A stretch of 64,000 nt of DNA from Vibrio amylolyticus (GCF_023145695.1 NZ_JAJHVV010000016.1:1-64000); one strand, 5' to 3'; numbered from the stretch's first letter, positions 35,863-46,900 are shown. The notes: generated by a model not told the origin, from the sequence alone. Translations and numbers: made by a program.

Positions 35863-37578
35863 TTATGCCGTTTTTACTTCTTCTCTTAAGCCTACGAACT
35901 CAGGCATTAATGAAATTAGGTGTTTGCTGTATTCGTGCTGAGGGTTAGTAAATAGCTGCTCTGTTGGCGCTACCTCTAACAGTTTACCCATCTGCATCAC
36001 GCCAACACGATCACACATCTGGCGTATCACCGGTAAATCGTGACTGATAAACAGCATGGTTAGATTGAGTTCATCCTGCAGGTCTTTCAGTAAGTTCAAG
36101 ATTTGAGCTTGAACAGATACATCCAGTGCCGACGTTGGCTCATCACAAATTAATAAGCGAGGACGAGTGGCAAGAGCACGTGCAATCGAAATACGTTGAC
36201 GCTGACCACCAGAGAATTCATGTGGGTACTTAACACCTGACATGCGGCCCAAACCAACGTGATCAAGTAGATCGTTGACGATCTCACGAGTTTCGGTTTC
36301 GTTGCGAGTCAGTTTGTGAAAACGAATAGGTTCAGCAATAATGTCAAAGATCTTCATACGAGGGTTCATTGATGTATAAGGATTTTGGAATACCATCTGC
36401 ATCTGACGACGTAAAGGACGACGCTCTTTCTCAGATTTCATTGCCGTTAGGTCGATACCTTCGAACGATACCTTGCCTGAGTTAGGTGCATATAGACCGG
36501 CAATCACTCGTGCAATTGTTGATTTACCCGAACCAGATTCGCCTACTAGACCAAAAGTCTCACCTTCACGGACATCAAAGCTAACGTTGTTTGACGCTTG
36601 AACAAATTCACGACGACTTTCAAACAAAGAGTCTTTAGTGACAAAGCGTAGGTTAACGTTCTCCACATTCAATAAAGAACCAGTGTAATCACGGTGATCT
36701 TGGCTTTGACCTAACCAGTGATTTTTAACATCCAGAGGCTCCATCTCATGTGCTTCTTCGATGTAGCTCACCAATGGGAAACGATCGAGTTTCACATCTG
36801 AGCGAGGAACCGCTGAAATTAGACTGCGTGTGTAAGAGTGATCAGGGTCGCCCAATACTTTTGCTGTTGGGCCAAACTCAACCAAGTCGCCACGGTACAT
36901 TACCGCAACACGGTCAGTCACGTTAGAGACCACACCCATATCATGGGTAACCAACATACAACCCACATTTTTCTCGATACACAGATCGCGAATCAATGTC
37001 AGTATTTGGTCTTGAATAGACACATCCAAAGCAGTGGTAGGTTCATCGGCAATGATTAAGTCAGGCTCACCCGCAAGGGCAATAGCAATAACCACACGCT
37101 GACGCATACCACCAGAAAATTGGTGAGGGTACTGTTTTAGACGGTTTTCCGGCTGAGGAATACCCACTTGGTTCATTAAAGATAAGGCACGTTGATACGC
37201 TTCATCGTCCGACACTTTCATGTTGGCGTGAATGGTCTCGGTTAGCTGCTGCTCAACCGTGAATAGAGGGTTAAGAGAGGTCATCGGGTCTTGGAAAATA
37301 AATCCAATTTTCGAACCGCGAACTTTTCGCATTTGCTCAGGCGTTAGTCCGGAGATCTTTTCACCGTCTAAAAATACATCGCCACTTGCGATTAGACCTG
37401 GAGGACTAAGTAGATCGATAACAGCATTACCAACCGTTGACTTACCCGCTCCAGATTCACCAACAACACCAACAATCTCACCACGTTCAATATTGAACGA
37501 AAGCGATTTAACAGCTGCATGAACCCCATGGCGAGATGGGTACTCAATACGAAGATTTTGAACTTCTAATAGCGACAT
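35863..37578 (-). CDS. Peptide ABC transporter ATPase with two fused nucleotide-binding domains
   Basis: 571 aa with two complete ABC domains, equal to DppD plus DppF fused. The first has Walker A GESGAGKST at 40-48 and signature FSGGMRQR; the second has Walker A GESGSGKST and signature FSGGQRQR, each followed by a DEPT Walker B. The linker (about 265-310) is unlike either domain. GsiA-type fusions have this layout. It is the first gene of the operon, an unusual position for the ATPase. Confidence 0.93.
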   Translation of the reverse strand: MSLLEVQNLRIEYPSRHGVHAAVKSLSFNIERGEIVGVVGESGAGKSTVGNAVIDLLSPPGLIASGDVFLDGEKISGLTPEQMRKVRGSKIGFIFQDPMTSLNPLFTVEQQLTETIHANMKVSDDEAYQRALSLMNQVGIPQPENRLKQYPHQFSGGMRQRVVIAIALAGEPDLIIADEPTTALDVSIQDQILTLIRDLCIEKNVGCMLVTHDMGVVSNVTDRVAVMYRGDLVEFGPTAKVLGDPDHSYTRSLISAVPRSDVKLDRFPLVSYIEEAHEMEPLDVKNHWLGQSQDHRDYTGSLLNVENVNLRFVTKDSLFESRREFVQASNNVSFDVREGETFGLVGESGSGKSTIARVIAGLYAPNSGKVSFEGIDLTAMKSEKERRPLRRQMQMVFQNPYTSMNPRMKIFDIIAEPIRFHKLTRNETETREIVNDLLDHVGLGRMSGVKYPHEFSGGQRQRISIARALATRPRLLICDEPTSALDVSVQAQILNLLKDLQDELNLTMLFISHDLPVIRQMCDRVGVMQMGKLLEVAPTEQLFTNPQHEYSKHLISLMPEFVGLREEVKTA

Positions 37579-37580
37579 TT

Positions 37581-37624
37581 ATCAGACCTCGACTGCTTTG
37601 ACAGTTTTCTGCCCTGTCTGATAC
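37581..37624 (-). promoter_or_regulatory. Leader hairpin before the ABC operon
   Basis: Perfect 8-bp arms TATCAGAC and GTCTGATA enclose an inner ACTG/CAGT pair. The downstream arm lies between the GAGG ribosome site and the ATG, so it could control translation of the first gene. Confidence 0.45.
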
Positions 37625-38295
37625 CAGTATTGCGCGCAAACATACTGATATAAATTGAATCCATTCTTGCCAGTATAATGTTCTGGCAATTAACAAGGTC
37701 ATCAATTTGGCAAAAAACTCACAGAAAAGCAACAAATAGAGGATAAAAAGTCGATATTGAGCAGATAGAGAGCAAAGTGTATGGATAATTATGCATACAA
37801 ATTGCATTTAATATTGGTAATACCAATTGAGTGCATCTTGCACCAGCATCGAACTTAACAGCAGTATCACCTAAAAGGATTAGTTAAACCCGAAGATCAT
37901 AAAAACACATCAGTGAATAATTCATCAAAAATAATATAAAGTTAAAAATTAACAAAGCAGAAACAAAAACCACTTGATAACAAAAATGCAGAAGAACGAC
38001 CTGGTAAAGTGCCAATATAGTAGTTAATAAACCCAAAGTAGATAGGTTCAGTCTTAGGTAGGGGTTATTAATCTTGGAACAATATAGGTTAGTTCAGTAT
38101 AAAAATGGCAGTGTGATTAACTTCAAAAATGCACAGGAGATATTCACCAGGCTTCGGCCTCTGTATTGATGATTAACAAATGACTAATTTTTTCTAGACA
38201 GCAGTAAAGATAGTTTTACAAGGATCGTGATTATCAAGCCTTTCAAACAAAGAATTTTGGGTTCAGCATTGCTTCAAAACTCCGAACTATAGACG
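37625..38295. other. Long intergenic region between ABC operon and tRNA cluster
   Basis: About 670 noncoding bases, very AT-rich. It must contain the ABC operon promoter on the minus strand. I see no gene; the only local structure is AGGCTTCGGCCT near 38151-38162, too short to interpret. It may be decayed sequence. Confidence 0.6.
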
Positions 38296-38397
38296 TAAAA
38301 AAGCCTCGCCATTTCTGACAAGGCTTCTTAATAGTGGTCAGTGAAGAGCCTAGTTTTGAAATCATTGGGAACCCCCAAGTCTCTAATCCTAGCCACA
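38296..38397 (-). pseudogene. Decayed tRNA-Pro 3' part with duplicated terminator
   Basis: The segment 38296-38350 repeats 38420-38474 with few changes, covering the terminator and the first bases of the tRNA-Pro 3' end (GTGGTCAGTGAAGAG against GTGGTCGGTGAAGAG). Beyond that only fragments such as GGGAACCCCCAAGTCTCT resemble the intact tRNA, so this copy is non-functional. Confidence 0.65.
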
Positions 38398-38421
38398 ATC
38401 ATTTTACTGATCTTCAGATGC

Positions 38422-38453
38422 AAAAAAGCCCCGTCATTTCTGACAGGGCTTCT
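38422..38453 (-). terminator. Terminator of the tRNA operon
   Basis: Minus-strand GCCCTGTCA-GAAA-TGACGGGGC stem followed by six T, immediately after the last tRNA-Pro. Confidence 0.9.
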
Positions 38454-38459
38454 TAATAG

Positions 38460-38536
<77 letters not shown>

Positions 38537-38589
38537 ACAAGGTTTTATTTCGATTTAACGAAAAAGGAAACTTACGTTACCAAAATTAA

Positions 38590-38665
38590 TGGGGTGGCTA
38601 ACGAGATTCGAACTCGCGACCACCGGAATCACAATCCAGGGCTCTACCAACTGAGCTATAGCCAC
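38590..38665 (-). tRNA. tRNA-His(GTG)
   Basis: 76 nt with encoded CCA. Acceptor GTGGCT/AGCCAC and anticodon loop TTGTGAT (GTG). It is a second copy of the tRNA at 38967. Confidence 0.98.
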
Positions 38666-38707
38666 CACTAATTTTTTATATAACCGCCTTAGCGATTATT
38701 GAAATAG

Positions 38708-38784
<77 letters not shown>

Positions 38785-38810
38785 ACAAAGTATTTTTTCA
38801 CTTGGTTTAC

Positions 38811-38884
38811 GTTGAGAGGGTAACCCTCTGGTCCGCTTATTCCAAGAGCCAGCATGCGCTATAAAACAACGCTAATCACTGACG
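38811..38884 (-). pseudogene. Decayed tRNA-Pro remnant
   Basis: Plus-strand fragments GAGAGGG, ACCCTCTGGTCC, CCAG-ATGCGCTA and ATCACTGAC occur in the order of the intact tRNA-Pro, separated by deletions and substitutions. The anticodon arm is broken (GCTTATT replaces the loop) and no cloverleaf forms. Confidence 0.8.
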
Positions 38885-38966
38885 AATTTTGTTTCGATTC
38901 TTGGGATGTCACTTGAATCAAAACGGGAAGCTTTTATTTACTCAGTAAACTAAGCTACCTAAATAA

Positions 38967-39042
38967 TGGGGTGGCTAACGAGATTCGAACTCGCGACCAC
39001 CGGAATCACAATCCAGGGCTCTACCAACTGAGCTATAGCCAC
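38967..39042 (-). tRNA. tRNA-His(GTG)
   Basis: 76 nt with encoded CCA and anticodon GTG. It follows tRNA-Arg in transcription order, as argX-hisR do in E. coli. Confidence 0.98.
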
Positions 39043-39089
39043 CATTATATCTTTTGCCAATATGCCACTTACTTATGCAAGCATCCGGA

Positions 39090-39166
<77 letters not shown>

Positions 39167-39462
39167 ATGCCCTATCGGCGGATGGGAATAATACGTATAT
39201 CACACTATGTCGTCTAGTACTTTTTCAACTTTTTTTATTGTTTGGTGCCTTTTTGGGCAATTAAAGTGTGACAAAGAGCTATTTCACAAATAATAATCTC
39301 TGAATAGTCGTTAACTTGCTGTTTAATGCAACAAGTTAACAGGATATAATCACCCAATGTTTACATTGATTTAACAGCCTTTTATGGGGTTGAATCGACA
39401 CAAAACTATCAACTATATAAATGGTAAGCACGTACTTACCTTGGGAATTTAAAGTGAGTTTA

Positions 39463-39876
39463 ATGGATATGTCTCAACGAATCTTAACAGTATTTTTCGC
39501 CGCTTTACTTAGTTCGACTGCCGCATACGCTGGTAGTGTTAGCCAAGAAGAGTACGATGCCATTGCCGAGCGCATCAAACCTGTTGGCAATGTCTACCTA
39601 GCTGGTGCTGAGCCCGTTGTAGAAGAAGACACAGGCCCTCGCGAAGGTAGTGCTGTTTACGGCATGTTCTGTACTGCTTGTCACGGAAGTGGTGTTGGCG
39701 GTGCTCCTGTCACAGGTAATGCTGGCGACTGGGGTGCTCGTATTGCTCAAGGTAAAGATGTATTAGCAGAACACGCAATCAATGGTTTCAACGCGATGCC
39801 ACCAAAAGGCGGTTGTATGGACTGTTCAGATGATGAAATCATCGCAGCCATTGAGCATATGATTGAAGGCTTATAA
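39463..39876 (+). CDS. Cytochrome c5
   Basis: 137 aa from ATG at 39463 (MDMSQR; ATG at 39469 is also possible). A signal peptide ends near AAYAG (about residue 24). The heme site CTACH is at 70-74, the axial methionine is in FNAMPPKGG near 112, and the C118/C121 disulfide typical of cytochrome c5 follows. It is a periplasmic electron carrier; a second small c-type cytochrome, c4, is encoded 15 kb away. Confidence 0.92.
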   Translation: MDMSQRILTVFFAALLSSTAAYAGSVSQEEYDAIAERIKPVGNVYLAGAEPVVEEDTGPREGSAVYGMFCTACHGSGVGGAPVTGNAGDWGARIAQGKDVLAEHAINGFNAMPPKGGCMDCSDDEIIAAIEHMIEGL

Positions 39877-39896
39877 ACGTCTACTCTCCTTATTAA

Positions 39897-39938
39897 AAGA
39901 AAAGGCTTGGCTTACATAAGTAAACCAAGCCTTTTCTT
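39897..39938. terminator. Bidirectional terminator between cytochrome c5 and rep
   Basis: AAAAGGCTTGG-TTTAC arms: AAAAGGCTTGG (39898-39910) pairs with CCAAGCCTTTT, with inner TTAC/GTAA pairing, between convergent genes. Confidence 0.88.
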
Positions 39939-39966
39939 TATCTAATATTCAATTTACAAAACAGCA

Positions 39967-41982
39967 CTACTTCTTGAACATTGCCCGTAAGTTTGCAATA
40001 TGTGCTTGCCCTTTCTCCATCCGCTCTTCAGCCGATACGGGCTTTTTCCTAGACTCCCACTCAATATCATCTTGAGGAAGCTCATCTAAGAAGCGACTTT
40101 GAGAGGGTTTAATCAGTTCACCATATTGGCGACGCTCTTTACACATGGTAAAGGTCAGCTCTTTTTGCGCCCTAGTGATACCCACATACATAAGACGACG
40201 TTCCTCTTCAACATTGTCTTCATCAATGCTGGTTTGGTGCGGCAAAATTCCCTCTTCAGACCCAAGCAGGTAAACATAAGGGAACTCCAAGCCTTTTGAA
40301 GCGTGAAGCGTCATTAACTGAACAGCATCATTGTCTTCGTCCTCCTCACCGCGTTCCATCATGTCTCTTAAGGTTAGCTTGAGTACGACTTCTTTTAATG
40401 TCTTCTCTTCTTGGTCGTAGTTGTCGCCTTCTAGATCAGCAACAATCCATGAATAGAGATCCGAGACGTTCTTCATTCTCATCTCTGCCGCTTTGGCGCT
40501 AGAAGAGGTCTCATATAGCCAGTCTTCATAATTGATATCACGTACCAATGAACGCACCGCTTCAACGGTATTCCCGCGCTCTGAGTTATCTGCGATTCTC
40601 ACTATCCACTGAGTGAAACGTTGCAGGTTCTCAAGCCCTCGCCCCGTTAAATGCTGTTCCAAGCCCATTTCAAAGCTGGCGGCAAACAGGCTTTTTCCTC
40701 GCATGTTCGCGTAGCTACCCAACTTTTCGAGCGTCACAGGACCAATCTCCCGGCGAGGCGTATTCACGATTCTCAAAAACGCATTGTCATCATCAGGGTT
40801 AACCAAGACACGTAAGTACGCCATGATGTCTTTGATTTCTGCGCGAGAGAAGAATGACGTACCACCCGATAGCTTGTACGGCACTTTGTTTTGCACTAGC
40901 CATTTTTCAATCAAACGAGACTGGTGATTACCTCGATACAAGATGGCGTAATCTTTATAGTTGGTTCGGTTCAAGAACTTGTGAGCAATGATCTCACCGG
41001 TAACACGCTCTGCTTCATGCTCTTCATTTTTTGCCATGAGCACCTTAAGTGGCTCACCTTCTGGAATTTCAGAAAACAGCGTTTTTTCATACACGTGTGG
41101 GTTGTTGGCAATCAGAATATTAGCGGCACGTAGAATTCGGCACGTTGAACGGTAATTCTGTTCAAGTTTAATTAACCTTAAGCTTGGGTAGTCTTGACCC
41201 AGTAGCACCAAGTTCTGAGGTTTAGCACCACGCCAAGAGTAGATAGATTGGTCATCATCCCCTACTACGGTTAATCGCTCGCGTTCTCCAACTAAGAGCT
41301 TAACTAATTCGTATTGACTGGTATTGGTATCTTGATATTCATCCACCAACAGATACTTAATGCGGCCTTGCCAGCGTTTGCGAACGTCTTCATTGGTACG
41401 AAGCAACAAAACTGGCAGTGAAATGAGATCATCAAAATCAAGCGCGTTATACGCCTTCATTTGCTTTAAGTACATCTCATAGCAGAAAGCGAACAGCTGA
41501 TCTTGCTCACCTACCGCCCTGCCTTTAACTTGCTCAGAGGTGAGCATGTCATTCTTCCAATTAGAAATCGCACTCATTAATTGGCGCAAAAGGTCTTTAT
41601 CGCCGTCGAGCTGCTTTTCCGTCAGCTCTTTTAATAACGCCATTTGGTCTTGGTCATCAAACAGTGAGAAACCCGCTTTTAAACCCAGTACCTTGTATTC
41701 ACGGCGGATGATATTGAGACCGAGTGTATGGAAGGTAGAGACCATTAAGCCTTTAGATTCCGCTTTACCTAATGTTTGACCAACACGCTCTTTCATTTCT
41801 CGCGCGGCTTTATTGGTAAAAGTCACCGCAGCGATATTTCTCGCTTTATAGCCACACTGCTGAACCAAATAAGCAATTTTATTGGTGATCACTCGCGTTT
41901 TGCCCGAGCCAGCCCCGGCTAATACCAGGCATGGTCCTGATACATATTTTACGGCTTCATCTTGTTGGGGGTTCAGCTTCAT
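39967..41982 (-). CDS. rep: ATP-dependent DNA helicase Rep
   Basis: 671 aa superfamily 1A helicase (E. coli 673) that helps replication forks pass nucleoprotein blocks. Walker A AGAGSGKT is near 22-29, motif II LVDEYQDTN, motif III VGDDDQSIYSWRGAKPQN and LMTLHASKGLEF are all present. ATG at 41982 (MKLNPQQ) matches the family start, ten codons inside the longest frame. The SWRGAKPQN variant and short tail separate it from UvrD. Confidence 0.97.
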   Translation of the reverse strand: MKLNPQQDEAVKYVSGPCLVLAGAGSGKTRVITNKIAYLVQQCGYKARNIAAVTFTNKAAREMKERVGQTLGKAESKGLMVSTFHTLGLNIIRREYKVLGLKAGFSLFDDQDQMALLKELTEKQLDGDKDLLRQLMSAISNWKNDMLTSEQVKGRAVGEQDQLFAFCYEMYLKQMKAYNALDFDDLISLPVLLLRTNEDVRKRWQGRIKYLLVDEYQDTNTSQYELVKLLVGERERLTVVGDDDQSIYSWRGAKPQNLVLLGQDYPSLRLIKLEQNYRSTCRILRAANILIANNPHVYEKTLFSEIPEGEPLKVLMAKNEEHEAERVTGEIIAHKFLNRTNYKDYAILYRGNHQSRLIEKWLVQNKVPYKLSGGTSFFSRAEIKDIMAYLRVLVNPDDDNAFLRIVNTPRREIGPVTLEKLGSYANMRGKSLFAASFEMGLEQHLTGRGLENLQRFTQWIVRIADNSERGNTVEAVRSLVRDINYEDWLYETSSSAKAAEMRMKNVSDLYSWIVADLEGDNYDQEEKTLKEVVLKLTLRDMMERGEEDEDNDAVQLMTLHASKGLEFPYVYLLGSEEGILPHQTSIDEDNVEEERRLMYVGITRAQKELTFTMCKERRQYGELIKPSQSRFLDELPQDDIEWESRKKPVSAEERMEKGQAHIANLRAMFKK

Positions 41983-42128
41983 GGCGATCTCAATATTGTG
42001 GCAGCGATTCATTTAAGTATTGGAGGGCTATCATAATCGTGCAATGCAACGAATGCTATCGTCTAATTAATAACATTCTCTTACAGTGATACAAATAAAT
42101 GTTGCATCGATCCACACTTATCGATCTA

Positions 42129-42152
42129 TAATGAATGAACGTTCATTCATTA
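42129..42152. promoter_or_regulatory. TetR-family operator, perfect 24-bp palindrome
   Basis: Half-site TAATGAATGAAC followed by its exact reverse complement, overlapping TATAAT at 42127-42132 and ending 11 bases before the regulator's ATG. This is a strong candidate autoregulatory operator of the TetR-family gene and the efflux genes downstream. Confidence 0.85.
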
Positions 42153-42162
42153 CTGGTGTCCT

Positions 42163-42744
42163 ATGACTACGAAACAGACCGATGATAAGCGTCAAAAGAT
42201 ATTACTCGCAGCAGGCGTTGTTATTGCCGATGTAGGATTACAAGGGCTTTCAATGCAGAGACTAGCTAAAGAAGCAGGTGTCGCCGCGGGGACTATCTAT
42301 CGCTACTTTGACGATAAAGAGCATCTAATTGAAGAACTTAGATTACACGTCGCACAACGTATTGCCGATGTAGTACAAAGCGACGTTGATGAATCTATGC
42401 CACTTAAAGAGCGCTATCGAAAGATGTGGCTCAATATTTGGAGCCTAGTGGGCACGGACATTGCGATGCTAAAAAACCGCATTCAATATGATTCGACGCC
42501 CATTGGCAACTGCAGCGCCTCTCGTGAAGAAGAGCGCGGCATGTTCAAAGAGGTCTACACCCTCTTTAAACAAGGTAAAGAACAAGGGGTTTTTAAGCCA
42601 CTTGATAATGAATTGCTTTCAGCATTGAGCTTGGAAACAAGCGTTACCCTGGCTCGTAAGCACACTTTTGGATTGTACCAACTCAGTGATGACGCGATTG
42701 AAGCGGCCATTAATGCAAGTTGGGATGCCATTACTAACCATTAA
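42163..42744 (+). CDS. vexR: TetR-family repressor (VexR-like)
   Basis: 193 aa. The N-terminal helix-turn-helix GLSMQRLAKEAGVAAGTIYRYF (residues 28-49, split here by motif) is typical; the C-terminal ligand domain is unremarkable. Immediately downstream, 59 bases away, is an RND efflux pair, the same order as vexR-vexA-vexB in V. cholerae beside rep and cytochrome c5. The symbol is by synteny. In V. cholerae VexR is reported to activate rather than only repress its operon. Confidence 0.85.
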   Translation: MTTKQTDDKRQKILLAAGVVIADVGLQGLSMQRLAKEAGVAAGTIYRYFDDKEHLIEELRLHVAQRIADVVQSDVDESMPLKERYRKMWLNIWSLVGTDIAMLKNRIQYDSTPIGNCSASREEERGMFKEVYTLFKQGKEQGVFKPLDNELLSALSLETSVTLARKHTFGLYQLSDDAIEAAINASWDAITNH

Positions 42745-42803
42745 GCTATTTTTTAATAACCATTAGCTTATTTGCTAACAACTAACTTGGAGTCACCAGC
42801 AGA

Positions 42804-43910
42804 ATGAAAAAGTGGACTTTCTTTATGCTACTTATCGCCATTGTCCTATTTGGCAGTGTGATAGGTTTTAATCTGTTCAAGCAACAGAAAATTGCTGAAT
42901 ATTTGGCAAACCGTCCAGAGCCTGAGTTCCCTGTTACTGCGGTAGAAGTTGAAGCCGTAAATTGGGTTCCAGTGATCGAAGCGATCGGTTTTATCGAACC
43001 GAATCAAGGTGTGACTGTGGCCAATGAAACCAATGGTGTCATTGACAAAATCACCTTTGAGTCTGGTACTCAAGTTGAGGAAGGTCAGTCGTTGGTGCTG
43101 CTTGACTCTGATGTTGAAAAAGCAAACCTGAAAAGTGCCAAGGCACGCTTGCCTGCTGCAGAGGCGAAGTACAAACGTTACCAAGGCTTATATAAGAAAG
43201 GCTCTATTTCTAAAGAAGCCTACGATGAAGCAGAAGCGAACTTTTATTCTCTTTCCGCCGATCTTGAAAGCTTAAAGGCTTCAATCGATCGTCGTGAGAT
43301 TAAAGCGCCTTTCTCTGGTGTTGTGGGTATTCGTAACGTTTACCTAGGTCAATACCTGCAAGCCGGTACAGACATTGTTCGTCTAGAAGATACTAGCGTG
43401 ATGCGTCTGCGCTTTACTGTGCCACAAACAGACATCTCTCGTATTCGTATCGACCAAACCGTTGATATCTTTGTTGATGCGTACCCAGAACGCCCGTTCA
43501 AAGGCTCTATCAGTGCCATTGAACCAGCCGTCAGCGTTCAAAGTGGTCTTATTCAAGTTCAAGCCGATATTCCAAACAGCGATGGTCAACTGCGTAGTGG
43601 TATGTTTGCACGCGCTAATATCATTCTTCCTGAGCTAGAAAACCAAGTTGTACTGCCACAAACAGCGATTACTTACACTCTGTATGGTGACAATGTGTAC
43701 ATCGTAAGCGAAGAAGATGGCGAACAACGTGTAAAACAACACGTGGTTAAAGTGGGTGAACGCAGTGAGTCGATTGCTCACGTTTTAGATGGTGTGAAGG
43801 TTGGTGACCTGGTCGTAACAACGGGTCAGGTTCGTTTGAGTAATGATGCGAAAGTTCGCGTTGTTGAGAGCGATGCAACCACTCCTCCTGCTCAAACACC
43901 AATGCTGTAA
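42804..43910 (+). CDS. vexA: RND efflux periplasmic adaptor (VexA-like)
   Basis: 368 aa membrane-fusion protein. The N-terminal hydrophobic helix (about 4-24) has no lipobox cysteine, so it is membrane anchored and not a lipoprotein as in AcrA. The lipoyl halves (GVTVANETNGVIDKI near 70-84 and REIKAPFSGVVGIRN near 165-180) flank a coiled-coil hairpin, and a beta-barrel domain follows. It links the pump to TolC, which is not encoded here. It ends 11 bases before the pump gene. Confidence 0.92.
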   Translation: MKKWTFFMLLIAIVLFGSVIGFNLFKQQKIAEYLANRPEPEFPVTAVEVEAVNWVPVIEAIGFIEPNQGVTVANETNGVIDKITFESGTQVEEGQSLVLLDSDVEKANLKSAKARLPAAEAKYKRYQGLYKKGSISKEAYDEAEANFYSLSADLESLKASIDRREIKAPFSGVVGIRNVYLGQYLQAGTDIVRLEDTSVMRLRFTVPQTDISRIRIDQTVDIFVDAYPERPFKGSISAIEPAVSVQSGLIQVQADIPNSDGQLRSGMFARANIILPELENQVVLPQTAITYTLYGDNVYIVSEEDGEQRVKQHVVKVGERSESIAHVLDGVKVGDLVVTTGQVRLSNDAKVRVVESDATTPPAQTPML

Positions 43911-43921
43911 CTGGAGAAATT

Positions 43922-46900
43922 ATGCGCTTTACTGATGTTTTCATAAAACGTCCAGTTCTGGCGGTCTCGATCAGCTTTTTGATTGCGTTGCTTGGTATGC
44001 AAGCGATCTTCAAAATGCAGGTTCGTGAATACCCAGAAATGACGAATACCGTGGTTACAGTTACTACCAGCTACTACGGTGCCAGTGCCGATTTGATTCA
44101 AGGCTTTATAACTCAACCCTTGGAGCAAGCGGTCGCACAAGCCGACAATATCGACTATATGACGTCACAATCGGTGAATGGTAAATCAACCATCACGGTG
44201 ACGATGAAGCTCAATACCGATCCGAACGCGGCGCTGTCTGATGTATTAGCCAAAACCAACTCGGTTCGATCACAGCTGCCAAAAGAGTCTGAGGATCCGA
44301 CAGTAACGATGTCGACAGGCTCTACAACTGCGGTACTTTATATCGGCTTTACCAGTGATGAACTCGCTTCAAGCCAAATTACCGATTACCTAGAACGTGT
44401 AATTAACCCACAGCTATTTACCGTGAGTGGTGTTTCTAAAGTAGATCTTTACGGTGGTATGAAATACGCACTGCGCGTATGGCTAGACCCGTCTAAAATG
44501 GCGGCTCTGAACCTTACAGCCACTGATGTAATGGGCGTTCTGAATGCCAATAACTATCAGTCAGCAACAGGCCAGGTGACCGGTGAGTTTGTTATCTATA
44601 ACGGTAGTGCGGATACGCAAGTATCAAACGTTGCTGAACTAGAAAACCTTGTTGTTAAGGGTAACGAAGGTAATATCATCCGTCTGGCTGACATTGCTAA
44701 GGTGAGTTTAGAAAAGAGTCATGATGTTTATCGTGCTAGCGCTAATGGCCAAGAGGCTGTAGTTGCCGCTATCAATGCGGCGCCAAGTGCAAACCCGATT
44801 AACATTGCGGCGGACGTTCTTGATCTACTTCCTACTCTAGAGAAGAACCTTCCAAGTAATATCGCAATGAACGTGATGTACGATTCAACCATCGCGATCA
44901 ACGAATCAATCAATGAAGTTGTAAAGACTATCCTTGAAGCAGCGTTAATCGTTCTGGTCGTAATTACTCTGTTCCTTGGGTCATTCCGAGCGGTACTTAT
45001 CCCTATCGTCACTATTCCACTCTCATTAATTGGTGTGGCGATGGTGATGCAGGTAATGGGCTTCTCTTGGAACTTGATGACACTACTAGCGATGGTACTC
45101 GCCATTGGTTTGGTGGTTGATGATGCGATCGTTGTTCTAGAAAACGTTGATAGGCACTTGAAGTTAGGTGAATCCCCATTTAGAGCCGCTATCATAGGTA
45201 CGCGTGAAATTGCGGTTCCTGTTATCGCAATGACATTAACGCTAGGTGCGGTATATGCGCCAATCGCAATGATGGGCGGTATTACGGGCTCGCTATTTAA
45301 AGAGTTTGCATTAACGCTTGCCGGCGCGGTATTTGTTTCCGGCATCGTGGCATTAACTTTATCGCCGATGATGTGTTCAAAAATGTTGAAGGCGAATGAA
45401 GAGCCAAGCAAATTTGAGAAAACGGTTCACAGCGTACTCGACAGAATGACCAATCGCTATTCACGTATGTTGAAATCCGTCATGGCTCATCGTCCTGTCG
45501 TGATTGGTTTCTCGGTGATTGTATTTGCGGTCTTGCCTGTGCTGTTTAGCTTTATTCCAAGCGAACTTGCTCCCTCGGAAGATAAAGGCGTCATCATGTT
45601 AATGGGCACTGCGCCATCAAACGCAAACCTAGATTACATGCAAAATACCATGAACGACGTAAACGAGATTCTTTCCGCTCAGCCTGAAGTGTCGTTTGCA
45701 CAGGTATTTACTGGGGTTCCTAATGCAAACCAAGCCTTTGGTATTGCTTCTATGGTTCCTTGGAGTGAACGTGAAGAGAGCCAAGCTAACGTAGCCAAGC
45801 GTGTCGGTGATCTGGTTAAAGAAGTACCAGGAATGGCGGTAACAGCCTTCCAAATGCCAGAGCTTCCAGGTGCGGGTTCTGGTCTGCCAATTCAATTTGT
45901 TATCACCACACCAAACAGCTTTGAAAGTCTGTTTACCGTGGCGTCTGATGTACTAAGTGAAGTCACGGCTAACCCTATGTTTGTTTACTCAGACCTAGAT
46001 CTTAACTTTGACTCTGCGACGATGAAGATCAACATCGACAAAGACAAAGCAGGTGCATACGGCGTAACCATGCAAGATATCGGTATTACGCTTAGTACTA
46101 TGATGGCGGATGGTTATGTGAATCGTATTGACCTTAACGGTCGTTCGTATGAGGTTATCCCTCAGGTTGAGCGTAAGTTTCGCTTAAACCCTGAGTCGAT
46201 GAACAACTACTATGTTCGTGCTGCTGATGGTAACGCAGTTCCACTCGGTAGCCTTATTAACATTGATGTCATTGCTGAGCCTCGCTCGCTCCCTCACTTT
46301 AACCAGTTAAACTCAGCAACGGTAGGCGCTGTTCCTGCTCCGGGTACCGCGATGGGTGATGCGGTTAATTGGTTTGAAGGTATTGCAACAGATAAGCTAC
46401 CAAGTGGCTATAACCATGACTATATGGGTGAATCACGCCAATACGTAACAGAAGGCAGCGCTCTATACGCAACCTTTGGCTTGGCGCTGGCGATCATCTT
46501 CTTGGTTCTAGCGATTCAATTTGAGTCGATTAAAGACCCGTTAGTGATCATGGTTTCAGTTCCACTGGCTATTTGTGGTGCCTTGATTGCCTTGGCATGG
46601 GGCGCAGCATCAATGAACATCTACTCTCAGGTAGGCTTGATTACCTTAGTTGGTCTTATCACTAAGCACGGTATTCTTATCTGTGAAGTGGCTAAAGAAG
46701 AGCAGCTGCATAATAAGAAGAATCGTATTGATGCAGTAATGGAAGCGGCGAAGGTTCGTCTTCGCCCTATCTTGATGACAACGGCGGCGATGATTGCAGG
46801 TCTTATCCCACTGATGTACGCAACGGGTGCGGGTGCTGCTCAGCGCTTTAGTATCGGTATCGTTATCGTTGCTGGTCTTGCGATTGGTACTTTGTTTACG

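Noticed and set aside
44728..45411. A 227-codon frame opposite vexB.
   Set aside because: It is antisense to a well-conserved RND gene, Thr/Ser/Ile-rich by complement codon bias, with no ribosome site.
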